A stretch of 36,503 bases of DNA, taken from the NCBI GenBank assembly GCA_903909505.1, contig CAIVVZ010000356.1, positions 1 through 36,503 on the forward strand, read 5' to 3'. The position numbers were made by a program, and so were the translations under genes. How positions within the stretch are numbered: position 1 is the stretch's first letter; each line of letters begins with the position of its first letter. Of the stretch, positions 34,335 through 36,503 are shown one piece after another. Below the pieces are notes generated by a model. It was not told the DNA's origin and did no database searches. It worked only from the letters and a program-made list of their open reading frames with translations. Source of the stretch: an uncultured Desulfobacteraceae bacterium (GTDB lineage Bacteria > Desulfobacterota > Desulfobacteria > Desulfobacterales > Desulfatirhabdiaceae).

Positions 34335-35081
34335 ATGAATAAAATAAAAATAGTTGCCGTGAATTTTGTAATAACTTTTACAGGAATGTTACTCATAGAG
34401 TTATGCTTCGGAAATTGGATATTTGACAACAAACTTGGTGAGTTAAATCTAATTCGCTCACGAACCACTAAATTCAATTTAAATGGTCTATATAATAGTC
34501 CCAACGATCCTATTGTTTACAAACGGGATGAATATGGTTTGAGAGGTAGATATAATAAAGTAAATGAAATTAATTTGTTAACAGTTGGCGGAAGCACGAC
34601 AGATCAAAGATATATTTCTGAAGGACAGACATGGCAAGACATACTTCAAAATACTTATGAATCAGAAGGAATAAACGTAGCTATAGCAAACGCTGGAATT
34701 GATGGTCAAACCACCTATGGGCATATAAAGAATTTTGAGTATTGGTTTCCAAGTTTGCCTGGTCTTCATCCGAAGTATATTCTTTTTTATGTTGGCTTGA
34801 ATGATTTTCATATTAACGAAGGGTATGGTTTTGACCGATTAAAGACAAATTCTGAAGACTCATTTATGCCTCTAATACGAAAAAATAGCAGTATTTATCG
34901 CTTGCTTCGGACCATACGTGGAGTAATCAATGCAGAAGTAAAGGAAAATATTGGTCACCGAAAAATTGATTTTACTGGCATCAAATATACACGATGGGCC
35001 ATGCAGATTGACTACTCATTTATGAATAAACGGTTGGAAGAGTACAGGGAACGACTGGCTGTTCTTATAGAAAAAACCTGA
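34335..35081 (+). pseudogene. SGNH hydrolase-like gene cut off by an IS
   Basis: The product (248 residues from ATG 34335) has a signal anchor (about residues 4-22), the nucleophile block VGGSTTDQRY near residue 90, and YVGLNDFHINEG near residue 163, which gives the GxND block. The Asp/His block V near the C-terminus, required for the triad, is missing. The frame ends at TGA 35079-35081, and this stop belongs to the left end of the IS (35078). So the 3' part was removed or displaced. An earlier in-frame start at 34260 would put a hydrophobic stretch ahead of the anchor and is less likely. It is AT-rich like the preceding gene. A role in acyl transfer to, or removal from, the glycan is the family expectation. 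Confidence 0.75.
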
Positions 35082-35099
35082 TTATAACGGATTTGGGGG
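35078..35099 (+). repeat. Left terminal inverted repeat of the IS
   Basis: It starts CTGATTATAACGGATTT and ends in five G. It is identical over 22 bases to the reverse complement of 36482-36503. Its second to fourth bases form the TGA stop of the interrupted SGNH gene. Confidence 0.9.
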
Positions 35100-35242
35100 T
35101 TAGTTACTTCAACATCACTTTTTCGTACATGGTGATCGCATTATTTATAACCTACTGATATAGTTCATTATTTCTATCTAGACTTTTATGTTGTAATATC
35201 ATATAGTTAGAGGCTAACATTTTATTCTGGAGGTCTCTCTAT

Positions 35243-36499
35243 ATGGAAACGGCAGCAACAAAGTCTATTACCCGAAGCAACAGAACCATAACTCTGTATT
35301 TTTTACAAGAAACTTATAAAGCAACTGTCAACGATAAGACTGCTTTCAGAAAACATGTTGATGAAATGATTGCTGTCAATCCGGAATTATTTCCACCTGA
35401 CATTGCTGAAGGCTATGCCTTGAAGGAAATGCGTCATTCCAAAAAACAGAACGTTTTGGTTCGGCGTATTGATGTCAATAACATCTCATACACGATTCGT
35501 CCTTCATTTATCATGCCATATATGATCGGAAAAACAGATGAAATTGAAAAAGCGCTTTTCTTGCGAAAGTTTAGCGTTCCATTCTGGGCATTGGCTTATG
35601 TATTTGGAAAAGATCATATGTACTGGTATCGAATTGAACAGTCACTTGGACGAAACAGCATTGTCGGAACAACCATCAGAAATCCGGATGATATCCCCCG
35701 AAATTTGGGTGCCGATGAAAAGCATTCCTGGATTTTAGCCAACAAAGTCTATGCCGCCACAACGGTTGGCAACCAATGTATTCTTGGTGCATCCATTGCA
35801 CCCGATGCTGGTGATGTCGCGTTACAAAAAGCATACGGGGTGTTTAAAAATGAAGCGCAATGCATAAAGCCGACATATACACCAGATACTGTCAACATTG
35901 ATGGATGGAAAGCCACTCGAAATGCCTGGTTATCTCTCTTTGCATCCGTTGTCATTATCTGTTGTTTTCTCCATGTCTTCATCAAAATTCGGGACAGAGC
36001 GAAAAAGAAATACCATGACATCTTTACAGCAGTATCCTCCAAACTATGGGATTGTTATCATGCTGAAAGGAAGTCTCAATTTTTGCAAAGAGCCAGAAGA
36101 CTACATGAATGGTGCAAGAAAAATAAGGTTCCGGATGTGATTCTGAATCCAATCGCTAAACTGCGAAAGCATATTGCTGATTATAGTATCGCCTATGATC
36201 ATCCTGACGCACACCGAACCAGTAATATGCTTGACAGGTTGATGCAACGAATGGACAGACATCTGTTCAGCACGCAGTATTTTCATGGTTCAATGGAGGC
36301 AGCGGAGTTAAGCCTCAGAGGATGGGCACTTATTCAAAATTTTGCACCTTCCAATCCTCGAACGATTCTTAAGTATCAAAATTTTCAAAGTCCTGCTGAA
36401 AGACTGAACAAGTTTCGTTATCATGAAAATTGGCTGCATAACCTGATGATATCAGCTTCTTTGGGAGGATACAAAACGATCCCCCCAAATCCGTTATAA
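35243..36499 (+). CDS. IS transposase (DDE-type, family not assigned)
   Basis: The 418-residue protein is the only gene of the IS. Acidic residues in plausible DDE positions are in GADEKHSW (near residue 156), VNIDGWKAT (near 217) and SMEAAELSLRGWALI (near 355). The region between contains the strand VIICCFLHVFIKIRDRAK. The C-terminus ASLGGYKTIPPNPL runs into the right inverted repeat and the TAA stop is within it. It would cut and join DNA at the element's ends in the cytoplasm. The start has a GGAGGT site at about 35230. The identity rests on the inverted repeats and position more than on a recognised family signature. A relic of a related gene end lies at 14426-14490. Confidence 0.8.
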   Translation: METAATKSITRSNRTITLYFLQETYKATVNDKTAFRKHVDEMIAVNPELFPPDIAEGYALKEMRHSKKQNVLVRRIDVNNISYTIRPSFIMPYMIGKTDEIEKALFLRKFSVPFWALAYVFGKDHMYWYRIEQSLGRNSIVGTTIRNPDDIPRNLGADEKHSWILANKVYAATTVGNQCILGASIAPDAGDVALQKAYGVFKNEAQCIKPTYTPDTVNIDGWKATRNAWLSLFASVVIICCFLHVFIKIRDRAKKKYHDIFTAVSSKLWDCYHAERKSQFLQRARRLHEWCKKNKVPDVILNPIAKLRKHIADYSIAYDHPDAHRTSNMLDRLMQRMDRHLFSTQYFHGSMEAAELSLRGWALIQNFAPSNPRTILKYQNFQSPAERLNKFRYHENWLHNLMISASLGGYKTIPPNPL

Positions 36500-36503
36500 T
36501 CAG
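36482..36503 (-). repeat. Right terminal inverted repeat of the IS
   Basis: This is the reverse complement of the left repeat with no mismatch over 22 bases. It includes the transposase TAA stop at 36497-36499 and ends exactly at the window edge. Confidence 0.9.

Larger units (their letters stand above)
35078..36503 (+). mobile_element. Complete insertion sequence, 1426 bp
   Basis: Perfect 22-bp terminal inverted repeats bound the element (35078-35099 and 36482-36503) and a single transposase gene fills it. The transposase stop lies within the right repeat. The right end coincides with the last base of the window, so target duplication cannot be checked. The bases before the left end are A-rich, as they are at the related remnant at 14426. 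I cannot assign it to a named IS family. Confidence 0.85.

Noticed and set aside
1-36503. tRNA, rRNA and CRISPR elements
   Set aside because: None could be recognised when reading both strands; no regularly spaced repeats were seen.

Overview
The window looks like a chromosomal segment of an anaerobic, probably sulfate-reducing member of the Desulfobacterota. This is an inference. It rests on an AcsE-like methyltetrahydrofolate methyltransferase next to a DUF3786 protein, an eight-haem HAO-like cytochrome c, and a sigma-54 promoter in front of a ZraP/Spy-type metal-response gene. No rRNA or tRNA gene and no CRISPR array was seen.

Positions 1-5157 are ordinary metabolic and transport genes: the 3' part of the methyltransferase gene with its terminator, a DUF3786 protein, an octahaem cytochrome c, a convergent EamA transporter, a short relic resembling the start of a class III aminotransferase, and an orphan amino-acid binding protein. 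Positions 5191-10858 hold a tightly packed unit: a large Hsp70-like protein with a C-terminal extension, an unrecognised 174-residue protein, a radical SAM protein and a PrmA-type methyltransferase, with stop/start overlaps between the last three.

Positions 10859-14640 are a disturbed accessory region. A Met/Gly-rich ZraP/Spy-like gene sits behind a canonical -24/-12 promoter and is interrupted by an in-frame TAG, with 66 plausible sense codons after it. Next come a transposase relic, a complete MNT/HEPN (MntA/HepT) toxin-antitoxin pair on the minus strand, a fragment of a CDP-glucose 4,6-dehydratase gene with no start codon, a gene-poor stretch, and a frameshifted SGNH hydrolase gene. That hydrolase reading frame ends inside the remnant end of an insertion sequence.

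Positions 14644-35081 are a polysaccharide locus read left to right: GalE, a secreted unknown, a secreted Asp-box beta-propeller, three GT4-type glycosyltransferases, an OmpA-domain protein, a MurJ/MviN-type flippase, an asparagine-synthetase-like amidotransferase, an ATP-grasp ligase, a polysaccharide deacetylase fused to TPRs, a WbpG-like sugar amidotransferase, a GT2 enzyme with membrane segments, a split GT39-like membrane protein and a second, truncated SGNH hydrolase. Together they suggest synthesis, modification and export of a surface glycan with amidated or amidino sugars. The last two genes are markedly AT-rich.

Positions 35078-36503 are a complete insertion sequence with 22-bp perfect terminal inverted repeats. 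It cuts off the second SGNH gene and supplies its stop codon. A diverged end of the same element family, in the opposite orientation, ends the first SGNH gene at 14426, so the polysaccharide locus lies between two copies of one IS family.
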